From: Nitrospira sp. | Lineage (GTDB): Bacteria > Nitrospirota > Nitrospiria > Nitrospirales > Nitrospiraceae | DNA: 64,000 nucleotides | Reading direction: 5' to 3' | Assembly: GCA_005116895.1 (NCBI GenBank) | Contig: SWDO01000005.1 | Coordinates: 349,678 to 413,677, forward strand | Part shown: piece by piece, positions 51,918 through 59,245 of the stretch | Numbering within the stretch: the stretch's first letter is position 1 | Layout of the letters: each line of letters begins with the position of its first letter | The notes under the pieces: model-generated | Database searches by the model: none | Seen by the model: the letters and a program-made list of their open reading frames with translations, nothing else | What the model was told of the DNA's origin: nothing | Program-made: the position numbers and the translations under genes

Positions 51918-52664
51918 TCAGTTATCACGGAATTTGTAGCGCAACACTCGATGTTGCATCCATCGAACCGCGATCAGATCATAGAGCGACTTGAACAGGC
52001 GGTTCCCCATGCCGTACTTAGATATCCCATGAATGCGTGGATAATGCCGAACCGGCACCTCGGTCACTGTAAAGCCATGCATCAAAGCGAGCGCCGGGAA
52101 AAACCGGTGCATTCCCTCAAACAGACGAATCCGCTCCAAAACGGGACGTCGAAAGACCTTGAGTGGGCATCCTGTATCATGGACACCGTCATGAGTGAAT
52201 ATGTTGCGCACAGGGTTCGCAATCCGGGAGGAGATCATCTTCACGAAGCCGTCCCGTCGTTGCTGCCTCCATCCGCAGACCACGTCATGAGAGGCGGTAT
52301 AGGGAATCAGCTTCAAGATATCTTCGCTGTCCTGTTGAAGGTCTCCGTCGATCTGGATGATGATCTCGCCCGAAGATTGCCGAAAGCCGGCCTCAAGCGC
52401 ACAGGTCTTGCCGTAATTGCGGTCGAAGTGAAACACTCGCACCTGAGCATGCTCGCGAGCCAATCGGTCCAGCTCGTCGCTGCTCCCATCGCTGCTCCCA
52501 TCGTCAACGAAGAGAATCTCGTACGGGCGGGAGCGTGATAGCTCGTGCGAATCCATAACTTTCAGCAGGCTTGCCATCAGTGGAGAGAGGTTCTCCTGTT
52601 CATCTTTGATTGGGATGATGACCGAGGCCCAAGGATTGGAATGGGAGCTGGATGGCGTCGTCAT
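51918..52664 (-). CDS. GT2 glycosyltransferase, polyprenyl-phosphate sugar synthase type (DPM1/ArnC-like)
   Basis: A 248-aa GT-A enzyme without C-terminal membrane helices. Motifs: ASVIIPIKDEQENL (~13-26), ILFVDDGSSDGSSDEL (~49), VFHFDRNYGKTCALEAGFRQSSGEIIIQIDGDLQQDSEDI (~76-115, with the QIDGDLQ metal-binding DxD), and DTGCPLKVFRR (~167). This is the dolichol-phosphate mannosyl transferase pattern, making undecaprenyl-phosphate-linked sugar for periplasmic GT39 enzymes. The partner GT39 is encoded downstream after the IVP and LAB_N genes. Confidence 0.9.
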   Translation of the reverse strand: MTTPSSSHSNPWASVIIPIKDEQENLSPLMASLLKVMDSHELSRSRPYEILFVDDGSSDGSSDELDRLAREHAQVRVFHFDRNYGKTCALEAGFRQSSGEIIIQIDGDLQQDSEDILKLIPYTASHDVVCGWRQQRRDGFVKMISSRIANPVRNIFTHDGVHDTGCPLKVFRRPVLERIRLFEGMHRFFPALALMHGFTVTEVPVRHYPRIHGISKYGMGNRLFKSLYDLIAVRWMQHRVLRYKFRDN

Positions 52665-52781
52665 GATAGCAAAAATTCGAGCTGCAGTCTGAGGTTACGA
52701 TAAAAACTGGCGCATTCTAACGGAAGGCGGGGAGAGGGTCAAACATGTGCCGGGGAGGTTCGGGGCTGATCGTCAATCGGG

Positions 52782-53345
52782 CTAGTGGCCGGATGTGACA
52801 ATAGTGAAACGCATCGTGCCCATGAGGGTCATCTCATTGACTTGCTCGCCGGTATGAATTTCGACCTTGTAGCGCCCAGGCTTCCAGCCCTTCTGTGGGG
52901 GCGACAACGTGAGATACCCGCTGTCATCCTCTAGGGCAACGTGCATCGCGTCTTCGCTGACGATCGTTCCGGGCAGGACACCGGCCACCTGTTCAGGCAT
53001 GCAACGGCCGAAGACCGTGAAGCCTTGATAGTGTTGATGCAGCGAGAACACGATGAAAATGGCAGCCACATCAGCGCGAAAGCGTTCGGTTGGTTTGCTC
53101 GGCACGATTTCATGAGTTCGAAGAGGCCCCAGGCGCTCCTCAAAGTCTTCCGCCATGGCAATCGAGCGAAACATGCCTTGTGGAGGAGCATCAAAATCGT
53201 AGACGTTGGCGTCCTCTGTGCGGTTTTGAAATTCGGAGATCGGCACGTTTTCGGTGAGGGGGAGCTCTTCACCAGGCGCGGCTGAATACCACAGCAGGAC
53301 GGCCACCATCACACCGCCGGCCAGATGAAATCCCCTGGTCATCAT
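52782..53345 (-). CDS. Exported protein of unknown function
   Basis: A 187-aa protein with an N-terminal signal peptide (FHLAGGVMVAVLLWYSAAPGEE) and no later membrane segment. The mature part is acidic near its start and beta-rich towards the end, with LSPPQKGWKPGRYKVEIHTGEQVNEMTLMGTMRFTIV, a shape like a C-terminal immunoglobulin-like strand pair seen in periplasmic ligand-binding or outer-membrane accessory proteins. I do not recognise the family. It is 117 bp upstream of the GT2 gene on the same strand and divergent from the methyltransferase gene. Confidence 0.7.
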   Translation of the reverse strand: MMTRGFHLAGGVMVAVLLWYSAAPGEELPLTENVPISEFQNRTEDANVYDFDAPPQGMFRSIAMAEDFEERLGPLRTHEIVPSKPTERFRADVAAIFIVFSLHQHYQGFTVFGRCMPEQVAGVLPGTIVSEDAMHVALEDDSGYLTLSPPQKGWKPGRYKVEIHTGEQVNEMTLMGTMRFTIVTSGH

Positions 53346-53486
53346 GTCTGTCTGCTACACCTGTCGAGGGGACGCTGTCAAGAAATCGGTGAGCAAGTGG
53401 CCCATTGCGGCATTTTCCAGCCATCTGTTAGGATTTCGGCCACTGGAAGACAATTCGTCGAACATTCTCACTGGTGACTCAACGTT

Positions 53487-54944
53487 ATGCTGCAAGATGC
53501 TGATGCTCTTCCCCAGTTGATCGGAGAATACAAACCACTCGACCAATGGCAGATCCATCTCAACCAGCTCTTTTATGGGCTGCGAGGGGACAAACTCCGA
53601 TCATACTATCAAACGTTCGCCTCGGCCGACTTCCGGCTCGCCCATGCGCTGGCGGCTGATTATTTCGAGCGCGTCACCAAACGCGAGAAAACTCTAGACG
53701 TCAGGCGTGAGGCGTCACGCGAACGAGGATCATTTCCACCCCTCACTCCGTACTCCTCACCACTCACGATTCTAGAGCTCGGTCCTGGCAACGGCAACCT
53801 GGCGGCCTGTTTCCTCAGCCATCTCAAGACCCTCGACACAGAAGGCGCGGTCTACCCTCATGTGCGGTATGTCATGGTCGATTGGGAAGAGTCGGTATTG
53901 GCCGGGGCTCTGGCTCATCCAGAGCTGGCAGTGCATCGGGATCGTGTGGATACCCATTGTGGATCGATTGAGCTGGTGGAGGGAGTGGCAGATGGGACCG
54001 TCGACCGGATCATCTGTAATGAGTTGTGGAACGATCTGCCAACGAAATTGTTGGCGAAACATGGCGGTGAGGTCGAGGAAGAGTATCTCCGTCCCAATCT
54101 GAGCGAGTCGCTCCATGCCAAGATTCAAGATTGGTCGGCGTTCGTCAGGGCTTTCCAGGACAAGGATCTTGCAACGCTCAAAACGTTTCCTCCGTTCCTT
54201 GATGAACTGGTTTGGGAAAAAGAATACCGCAAAGTCGAATGGAAAGACCTGCCTTACCGGAAAACCATCGTCGACTTCCTCCAGGCCATCGACCAAGAAG
54301 TCTTGGTGCCAGTCAACGTTGGGGCCTTCGCCACGCTAAAAGAGGCGAAGCGGCTTCTCGCTCCGGACGCGGTCGGCTTCAGCGCCTTCGATGCCGGGAC
54401 CGCCGACAGGAACGTCTTGAACGATCCTGAAAAGCCCTGCTACGGCCAGTTCGGTGGGCAATACAGTTTCATGATCAACTTCGCGTTAGTCGACGCGGTG
54501 GCCAAGCATCTGGGGCTGAAGCAGATGACCTTTGAGCCCCAGCGGGAATTCGTCGGGCGGTCGTTGAATACAAATGTGATCACCCTCATGGATCTGCTGG
54601 CGACGCATCCCTCTGCTGGGCCTACACTGCAAGCCTGGGAACAAGACAGACTTGTACTGAAGACCATCAGGGCATTGAACGAGACATTTGAGAGTCCCTA
54701 TCATCGACGGCTTGAATTTCCGTTAGGCGGCACTATGCCGCCTAACGAGCGAGAGACCTTGGGCGCCATTGTGCGGGCACTCAAAGACAGCGGCATTCCC
54801 GACACCGTGGCCTACGTGACCGAAGAGGAACTCACCCGCGCACAAAAAGATTTGGAAGAGATCGGCTACGATATAGATGCTATCCAGATGGCCATGACAG
54901 CGCCTCCTAGCCCCGTCGAGTACTGTCACTTCGCTTGTCGGTGA
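53487..54944 (+). CDS. SAM-dependent methyltransferase, MidA/NDUFAF7-like (COG1565 type)
   Basis: A 485-aa methyltransferase-fold protein. SAM motif I is ILELGPGNGNLAACFL (~93), followed by YVMVDWEESVLAGAL (~127) and RIICNELWNDLPTKLL (~172-187), the last resembling the NELxDxLP segment of MidA proteins that methylate arginine in complex I assembly. The N-terminal ~65 residues are unlike classical MidA. Just before motif I is an odd, low-complexity stretch (KTLDVRREASRERGSFPPLTPYSSPLT) encoded by a palindromic element, and a second perfect palindrome lies near the C-terminus. Target unknown; confidence is good for the fold and modest for the family. Confidence 0.75.
   Translation: MLQDADALPQLIGEYKPLDQWQIHLNQLFYGLRGDKLRSYYQTFASADFRLAHALAADYFERVTKREKTLDVRREASRERGSFPPLTPYSSPLTILELGPGNGNLAACFLSHLKTLDTEGAVYPHVRYVMVDWEESVLAGALAHPELAVHRDRVDTHCGSIELVEGVADGTVDRIICNELWNDLPTKLLAKHGGEVEEEYLRPNLSESLHAKIQDWSAFVRAFQDKDLATLKTFPPFLDELVWEKEYRKVEWKDLPYRKTIVDFLQAIDQEVLVPVNVGAFATLKEAKRLLAPDAVGFSAFDAGTADRNVLNDPEKPCYGQFGGQYSFMINFALVDAVAKHLGLKQMTFEPQREFVGRSLNTNVITLMDLLATHPSAGPTLQAWEQDRLVLKTIRALNETFESPYHRRLEFPLGGTMPPNERETLGAIVRALKDSGIPDTVAYVTEEELTRAQKDLEEIGYDIDAIQMAMTAPPSPVEYCHFACR
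53692..53777. repeat. Palindromic element inserted in frame in the methyltransferase gene
   Basis: The element is bounded by CTCTAGA (53692-53698) and TCTAGAG (53771-53777). Its left half is GTGAGG-rich (GGCGTGAGGCGTCACGC) and its right half CCTCAC-rich (CCTCACTCCGTACTCCTCACC), so the halves are imperfect inverted repeats. It lies directly upstream of the codons for SAM motif I and is translated as a basic then Pro/Ser-rich linker. The pattern resembles in-frame palindromic elements known from Rickettsia, though unrelated in sequence as far as I can see. Confidence 0.65.
54721..54747. repeat. Perfect 12-bp palindrome inside the methyltransferase gene
   Basis: CGTTAGGCGGCA and TGCCGCCTAACG are perfect inverted arms around a 3-nt CTA loop. 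It is coding (PLGGTMPPNE). A stem this perfect in a coding region is unlikely to be chance alone and could be a REP-like palindrome that has entered the gene in frame, or a strong mRNA hairpin. Confidence 0.7.
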
Positions 54945-55259
54945 TATGTAGGAGTGAGTGTGAGCGAGGTTAGGAAGGTAGTCTCAGTATCCGCCGCTTG
55001 AGGCTATGGCTCACCCATCGAGTCCCAGAAATTCAGGCTCACTCTCAACAGCCGCGCAAGGCTCCCGCCGACAGTGAGCACGCGCTGCCGGGGGTCATTG
55101 AGTGTATGTTTTGCCCGGATACTGTTTCATCATCCTGCGAGAAGGAGTAGAATTTTCTCGCTGAACGTTGCCACAGTATGATGCGGAGAAAATTCGGTGT
55201 CGCGCCATTCTGGTGCCATCAGTATCGCTGAAATTCCTGAATGACAGGGGGAGAGGGCT
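54945..55259 (+). other. Intergenic region with a structured stretch (315 bp)
   Basis: No ORF with coding character is seen. It contains GTGAG-rich and CTCAC-rich tracts just after the methyltransferase stop (54950-55040). There is also a perfect 10-bp inverted repeat GAATTTTCTC (55150-55159) and GAGAAAATTC (55186-55195), whose 26-nt spacer contains ACAGTAT, complementary to ATACTGT at about 55120. This may be a folded 5' leader of the small membrane protein gene or an operator. Confidence 0.5.
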
Positions 55260-55463
55260 ATGAGTTCGTTTGGGACAAGCATTGCCGGGCTAGTGGGTGG
55301 AGTGGTGCTTCTGATGGGTCTGTTTGCATTGTTCCAAAGGGAATGGAGAGCAGCCTGTGCGTGGTTTCTTTCGGGCCTGGCGCTGATCGCTCTGTTGACG
55401 TATCTCGACAAACCGGGATCTCATCCATCAGAACCCGTTGAGACTCGCCAGACGCGTGGGTAA
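55260..55463 (+). CDS. Small two-helix membrane protein, unknown
   Basis: A 67-aa ORF starting at an ATG preceded by GGGGGAGAGGGCT, a good ribosome binding site. Two hydrophobic helices are visible (IAGLVGGVVLLMGLFALF, ~8-25; AWFLSGLALIALLTYL, ~34-49) followed by a short polar tail. There is no recognised family. The strong ribosome binding site and a membrane-protein-like composition support a real gene; it is isolated between intergenic stretches. Confidence 0.6.
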   Translation: MSSFGTSIAGLVGGVVLLMGLFALFQREWRAACAWFLSGLALIALLTYLDKPGSHPSEPVETRQTRG

Positions 55464-55572
55464 CCGAGACTGAGCTCCGTGAAGTGGTCCGCTCCCAGTT
55501 GTGACTACCCCGAGTACACCCTCATTCATCAAGTGCTGGAAGAACAAATCCGGCGGACTGTTCAGCATTCAT

Positions 55573-56601
55573 CTAGCCCGTTGGAGTCAGCGGAGCAAAC
55601 AGTAGAGAGCTCAAAGGGCTAGCAAGCAGCGGGGCGAGCATGAGCCCGAACTGGGGGAAATGGTCCTGCAAGGACAAAAACAGCCCATTGTCTTTGAGCC
55701 ACTCCTGCGGCTCGGGTACGGACCGTTGAGAGGATCTCTCTTGCAGGAGAGCCGCTGCTCGTTTTGCAAGAACCAGGGCGGCGGGGAGATATGTGGAGAC
55801 CAGCATCAAGGTAAAGGTCACGCCCCAAAACAGAGTAATGGCTAAAGCCGTTCCCAGTACGGCTTCGTGCGCATCTTTATCGGCGATCAACGCCGCCGGC
55901 CACCGCAGCCAGGCTCCCATGTGCAAGACTCCTGCGACAAGAATCGCTGAGGCGGCAGCCAGCACTTCTTTCAAACGCCTCATCTGCAGTGCATAAAACT
56001 CGGGATCGGGTTGAGCCCCCGCCATCGGCAGCGCAAGCGTGCTGCATGCTGCAAGCAGAGCCACCACCGGCACCACCATGGCTTGCACATTGACGATGGA
56101 CACAACCACCATCGCGTACCGTAAGAGATGTTCGCCGATCCGCTGAGGTCCGGCCTGGCGTAGGTTGTCATAGCTGAAGCTGAACACGGCTCGATAGAGC
56201 GCATGGGTGTCATCCAGAGACCAGATAAAGGCCAGTCCGATGGATGCGAAGAAGATTCCTACGGCTGTGACAACCAGCAGCTGCGGTCGCGGAAGCGATT
56301 GGTACATGATGATCCCGCACACGATCAAGGCGTAGAGCCCGGCTACAAGGGCCACCACCACCGTCGTCAGCCAGATGTACCGGGATTTGACCTCCACGAG
56401 AAAATGAGTGGGATCGAGGGAATCCTTTGACGCTTCCGACGCGCGGTGCATCAGCCGGCTTGTGAGGTTATGGAAATTGTCTACGGTAATGTTGGAACTG
56501 AATTCAAACAGGCCGACTGCGAGCAGCAGAATGAACAGCGAGGGGACCATGAGGAGCAAAAAGCGATAGTCGGAAGCTGGTGAGGGAGCCGGGGGTGTCA
56601 T
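55573..56601 (-). CDS. Multi-pass membrane protein of unknown function
   Basis: A 342-aa protein from the ATG at 56601 (MTPPAPSPASDYRFLLLMVP); the track ORF adds 28 codons with no support. About seven hydrophobic helices are visible, e.g. FLLLMVPSLFILLLAVGLF (~13-31), IWLTTVVVALVAGLYALIVCGIIMY, LLVVTAVGIFFASIGLAFIW, VNVQAMVVPVVALLAACSTLALP and ITLFWGVTFTLMLVSTYLPAALVL. A soluble loop after helix 1 contains FHNLTSRLMHRASEASKDSLDPTHFLVEVKSRY. I recognise no family. It is convergent with the small plus-strand gene and may follow hpf on the minus strand after ~280 bp. Confidence 0.72.
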   Translation of the reverse strand: MTPPAPSPASDYRFLLLMVPSLFILLLAVGLFEFSSNITVDNFHNLTSRLMHRASEASKDSLDPTHFLVEVKSRYIWLTTVVVALVAGLYALIVCGIIMYQSLPRPQLLVVTAVGIFFASIGLAFIWSLDDTHALYRAVFSFSYDNLRQAGPQRIGEHLLRYAMVVVSIVNVQAMVVPVVALLAACSTLALPMAGAQPDPEFYALQMRRLKEVLAAASAILVAGVLHMGAWLRWPAALIADKDAHEAVLGTALAITLFWGVTFTLMLVSTYLPAALVLAKRAAALLQERSSQRSVPEPQEWLKDNGLFLSLQDHFPQFGLMLAPLLASPLSSLLFAPLTPTG

Positions 56602-56884
56602 GGCATCCACATGTATGGAATACAGATCACAGACGCACGTACAGGAAGGCATCCTAGCACAACTGCGTAAAAGGGGACGAGTCAAGAATAGGCGTCGCAG
56701 ACGCCGTATCTGGTGGCCATGACGCTATCCGCTGACCGTATTGAAACCGATCTTCGCTTTCTGAAGAAGATAGCGGTCTCGTCGGGAGATCATTGGGAGC
56801 GACAGGATCCTGAACTGCGTTTCAAAAATCCACGTCCACCTCGGACGAGATTCCGAGGGGAAAGCGAAGCGTTTGCAGAGGTGT
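56602..56884. other. Intergenic region, no convincing gene
   Basis: The only notable structure is a short GGCGTC-gca-GACGCC palindrome at 56691-56705. A 61-aa plus-strand ORF (56713-56898) runs into the hpf 3' end and has no ribosome binding site or recognisable features; I do not call it. Confidence 0.4.
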
Positions 56885-57199
56885 TTATCGCTCCTTGAGT
56901 CGGCCGAGCGTGCTCTCCACCGACCGCTCGAGTTTGTCCGCCGCTCCACTCAAGGCGAGCTCCACCGTCGCGGCCTGATGGGTCACGGCGATGGGCTGGT
57001 GACCGGCCAGTCTGGCTTCCAGGACGCAACGGATATCGTTACCTTTTGTTTTGTGACTGTTGGAATCGCTGAGATGCGCTTCGACCCGTGTAATCCGATC
57101 ACGAAATCGGCCGACGGCTCCTTCCAGGCGGGTCTCAACAAGAGCAACGATCTCCTCACGTCCATGGATATGGTTATCCGTATTGACCTGAATCTGCAT
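56885..57199 (-). CDS. Short HPF/RaiA-type ribosome hibernation factor
   Basis: A 104-aa protein with the beta-alpha-beta-beta-beta-alpha pattern of the HPF/RaiA (S30AE) family: MQIQVNTDNHIHGREEIVALVETRLEGAVGRFRDRITRVEAHLSDSN (1-47), then KGNDIRCVLEARLAGHQPIAVTHQAATVELALSGAADKLERSVESTLGRLK. Such proteins bind the 30S decoding centre in slow-growing or starved cells. It is the short form without the C-terminal dimerisation domain. It is divergent from the guanidine module, with 190 bp between its start and the riboswitch promoter. Confidence 0.85.
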   Translation of the reverse strand: MQIQVNTDNHIHGREEIVALVETRLEGAVGRFRDRITRVEAHLSDSNSHKTKGNDIRCVLEARLAGHQPIAVTHQAATVELALSGAADKLERSVESTLGRLKER

Positions 57200-57388
57200 C
57201 CGACTTCCTCCCTCACATGAACTATTTTATGCATGGACCCTACTCGCCAGGGGCAAAACAAGTCAATCGTGGCACGGCTACGGATGAAGTCTGATTATCT
57301 GCAGGGTAGATGATCAGAAGAAAAGAGGGGAATAGAGAAGGCACAGATGCGGAGTCACCGGTAAGAAAGCGGCGTGCTGTCAGATACC

Positions 57389-57417
57389 TTGACTTTGGTA
57401 TGGCAAATTAATACCAT
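57389..57417 (+). promoter_or_regulatory. Predicted sigma-70-like promoter of the guanidine operon
   Basis: TTGACT (57389-57394) and TACCAT (57412-57417) are spaced by 17 bp, ahead of the riboswitch by about 25 bp. TGGTAT (57396-57401) and ATACCA (57411-57416) form an inverted repeat overlapping the spacer and -10, a possible operator. The -10 is weak (4 of 6). Prediction from sequence only. Confidence 0.55.
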
Positions 57418-57440
57418 ACGACCGAAATCGTTCCAAAAGG

Positions 57441-57549
57441 AAAACTAGGGTTCCGGCTTTCTGTAAACGGAAGTGTCTGGTCCGAGAGTTTCAGGCTTCG
57501 TTGCTTGTTGTTATGACGAAGCTCCACGGAGGGATAAAAGCCCGGGAGA
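57441..57549 (+). ncRNA. Guanidine-I (ykkC) riboswitch aptamer
   Basis: The conserved blocks of the ykkC/guanidine-I class are present in order: ACTAGGGTTCCG (57444-57455), CTGGTCCGAGAG (57477-57488), the variable hairpin GCTTCGT...ACGAAGC (57495-57501 with 57516-57522), and CACGGAGGGATAAAAGCCCGGGAGA (57525-57549). This RNA binds guanidinium and in most cases turns on genes for guanidine export or breakdown. It precedes a permease and a guanidinase-type gene, which matches the ligand. The class assignment is very secure. Confidence 0.95.
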
Positions 57550-57550
57550 T

Positions 57551-57607
57551 CATGTACTGAGGTACATGGCCTTTTGGGAAAATAACCTTCCAGCAGGAGG
57601 CTTCGTT
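57551..57607 (+). promoter_or_regulatory. Putative expression platform: alternative pairing of the Shine-Dalgarno region
   Basis: After the aptamer comes a small perfect hairpin CATGTAC-TGAG-GTACATG (57551-57568). The Shine-Dalgarno stretch GGAGGCTTCGT (57596-57606) is complementary to ACGAAGCTCC (57516-57525) of the aptamer, with one bulged G. The same ACGAAGC otherwise pairs inside the aptamer. Ligand binding would therefore free the Shine-Dalgarno and turn translation on. This is inferred by hand folding. Confidence 0.6.
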
Positions 57608-57685
57608 ATGCATTTCTATCCACAAATTTTCTCCATACCGGATCAGTCAGGCTTGCTGCCGAGTCAGCGAGGGCTGCCATGGTAA
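57608..57685 (+). CDS. 25-aa leader ORF coupled to the guanidine permease
   Basis: ATG at 57608 follows AGGAGG with a 7-nt gap, the best ribosome binding site in the operon, and encodes MHFYPQIFSIPDQSGLLPSQ plus five residues ending GLPW. Its TAA lies four bases past the permease ATG (CCATGGTAA), so the permease start is embedded in its end. It may be a translational coupling peptide that brings ribosomes to the permease when the riboswitch opens. There is no known homologue that I can recall, and the product itself may have no function. Confidence 0.55.
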   Translation: MHFYPQIFSIPDQSGLLPSQRGLPW

Positions 57686-59157
57686 GCCACGAAAGTCCGG
57701 ATCCGGTTTTTCCTGCTCTCGCTAGGAATCCTCCCGAGACCCTTCACCGCAGCCTCAGTCTCTGGAACAGCCTGACCATCGGCTTCGCCACGGTTTCACC
57801 GGTCGCTGGGCTCTACGCCATTATCGGTGTGCAGACCATCGTCACCGGTGGCGGGTGGTTTCCGGCACTGGCGCTCTGTTTGGTGATGCAGTTGTTGGTC
57901 GCGACCGTCTATGCGGAGTTGTCCTCGCAGATTCCGATCGCGGGAGGGGCGTACAAATGGGCTAGGCAGCTGGGAGGCGCGACCACCGGCACCTACGCCG
58001 GGGCCATCTATGTCAGCTCCACGATCGCCATGCTCACCACGACCGCCTATACCGGCGGGGTGTGGCTGGCGATTTTCTTCGGGTCAGGAGGTGGACCAGG
58101 AGTCACCCTCGTGATGTGGGGCGCGGTCTTTCTGCTCGTCTGCACCGTCCTCAATCTCGTCCACGTCTCGGTCTTTAAGTATCTCATTTCCCTAGGGGTC
58201 TATGCGGAAATTGTCGGCTCGTTCGGCGTCGCGCTGTTGTTGTTTTTCTTCTTCCGGCAGCACGAGTTCTCTGAACTGTTCGCCCATCTGGGGACCGGAA
58301 CCGCTCCCAGCCAGACCGCCGCGTTTCTCGCGGCACTTGCGATTTCCGGATGGGCATTCATCGGCTTCGATTCCTGCTCGACCATCGCCGAAGAAACCCG
58401 TGAGCCCAAGCGGATGGTGCCTCGCGCGATCTTTTTCTCTCTTTGCCTGGTGGGCAGCGTGGTGCTCTTCAACTCTGCCGCCCTGACGCTGAGCTTCAAC
58501 CGCGAAACCTTACAACAGACGAGCGCCGCGTCCGATCCTGTCACACCGGTGATCGTCGCCAACTTTGGCGCCTGGGCGGAGACCCCGTTTCTGGCCATTG
58601 TCATGATCGCATTCCTGGCGTGCGGATCCTCCATGGTGCAGTACACCTCCCGGATCGTGTTTTCCATGGCACGTGAAGGCAGCATGCCCGCCGTCCTCAG
58701 CCGGGTCACCGCGGCCGGAGCGCCGCACAATGCCGTGCTGTTCACGGTGCTGTTGGCCACGCTTGGATTGCTCTTCGGGCTGAATGATGAAGCGGTCGCC
58801 ACGGTCCTGGCCTTCGGGACAGGCGGGTTGTACGCCATGTTTGCGATGACCACCGGAGTGGGACTCTACACCCGTCTCACGGGGCGCTGGGATCCCTCAT
58901 TGGGCGAATTAAAGCTGGGCGCCTGGGGAGTATTGATCAATACGGCAGCGTTTCTCTGGTCGGTGTTTGAGTTCATCAACATCGCATGGCCACGTCCCTA
59001 TGCTGTGTCACCGGATGCCCCCTGGTGGCAACTCTGGGCCGTTCCGCTGGTGCTCGGAACTATTCTCGGTGTGACCACGCTGTATCTCCTGGTTGGGAGA
59101 TCGACAGGGAGCGACGCTCTACAGAGTCCACAGGAGTCGACCGCAACTGAAGAATGA
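57679..59157 (+). CDS. APC-superfamily permease, probable guanidine importer
   Basis: A 492-aa integral membrane protein with about 12 hydrophobic helices. The N-terminal APC signature is LSLWNSLTIGFATVSPVAGLYAIIGVQTIVTGGGWFPALA (~26-65), then VYAELSSQIPIAGGAYKWARQLGG (~77-100), ALAISGWAFIGFDSCSTIAEETREPKRMVPRAI (~218-250) and GSSMVQYTSRIVFSMAREGSMP. The layout is that of amino-acid/choline-type permeases. Because it is directly under a guanidine-I riboswitch and followed by a guanidinase-type gene, guanidinium uptake is the likely role; this is inference. GAGGG lies 5 nt before the ATG, and translation is likely coupled to the leader ORF. Confidence 0.9.
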   Translation: MVSHESPDPVFPALARNPPETLHRSLSLWNSLTIGFATVSPVAGLYAIIGVQTIVTGGGWFPALALCLVMQLLVATVYAELSSQIPIAGGAYKWARQLGGATTGTYAGAIYVSSTIAMLTTTAYTGGVWLAIFFGSGGGPGVTLVMWGAVFLLVCTVLNLVHVSVFKYLISLGVYAEIVGSFGVALLLFFFFRQHEFSELFAHLGTGTAPSQTAAFLAALAISGWAFIGFDSCSTIAEETREPKRMVPRAIFFSLCLVGSVVLFNSAALTLSFNRETLQQTSAASDPVTPVIVANFGAWAETPFLAIVMIAFLACGSSMVQYTSRIVFSMAREGSMPAVLSRVTAAGAPHNAVLFTVLLATLGLLFGLNDEAVATVLAFGTGGLYAMFAMTTGVGLYTRLTGRWDPSLGELKLGAWGVLINTAAFLWSVFEFINIAWPRPYAVSPDAPWWQLWAVPLVLGTILGVTTLYLLVGRSTGSDALQSPQESTATEE

Positions 59158-59245
59158 AAGACAGGCCGTTCACCACGGCTTGTATTGCAAGAAGCGTTTC
59201 GGAGAGAGAGTCAGAATCCATTCATCCGGTAGAAAAGGAGCACGC

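Noticed and set aside
54721-54747. GTTAGGC...GCCTAAC resembling integron attC core sites
   Set aside because: The order of the boxes is reversed relative to attC, the stem is only 12 bp with a 3-nt loop, and no integrase or cassette array is present.
56713-56898. 61-aa plus-strand ORF ending in hpf
   Set aside because: No ribosome binding site, arginine/proline-rich antisense-like composition, and it overlaps the hpf 3' end.
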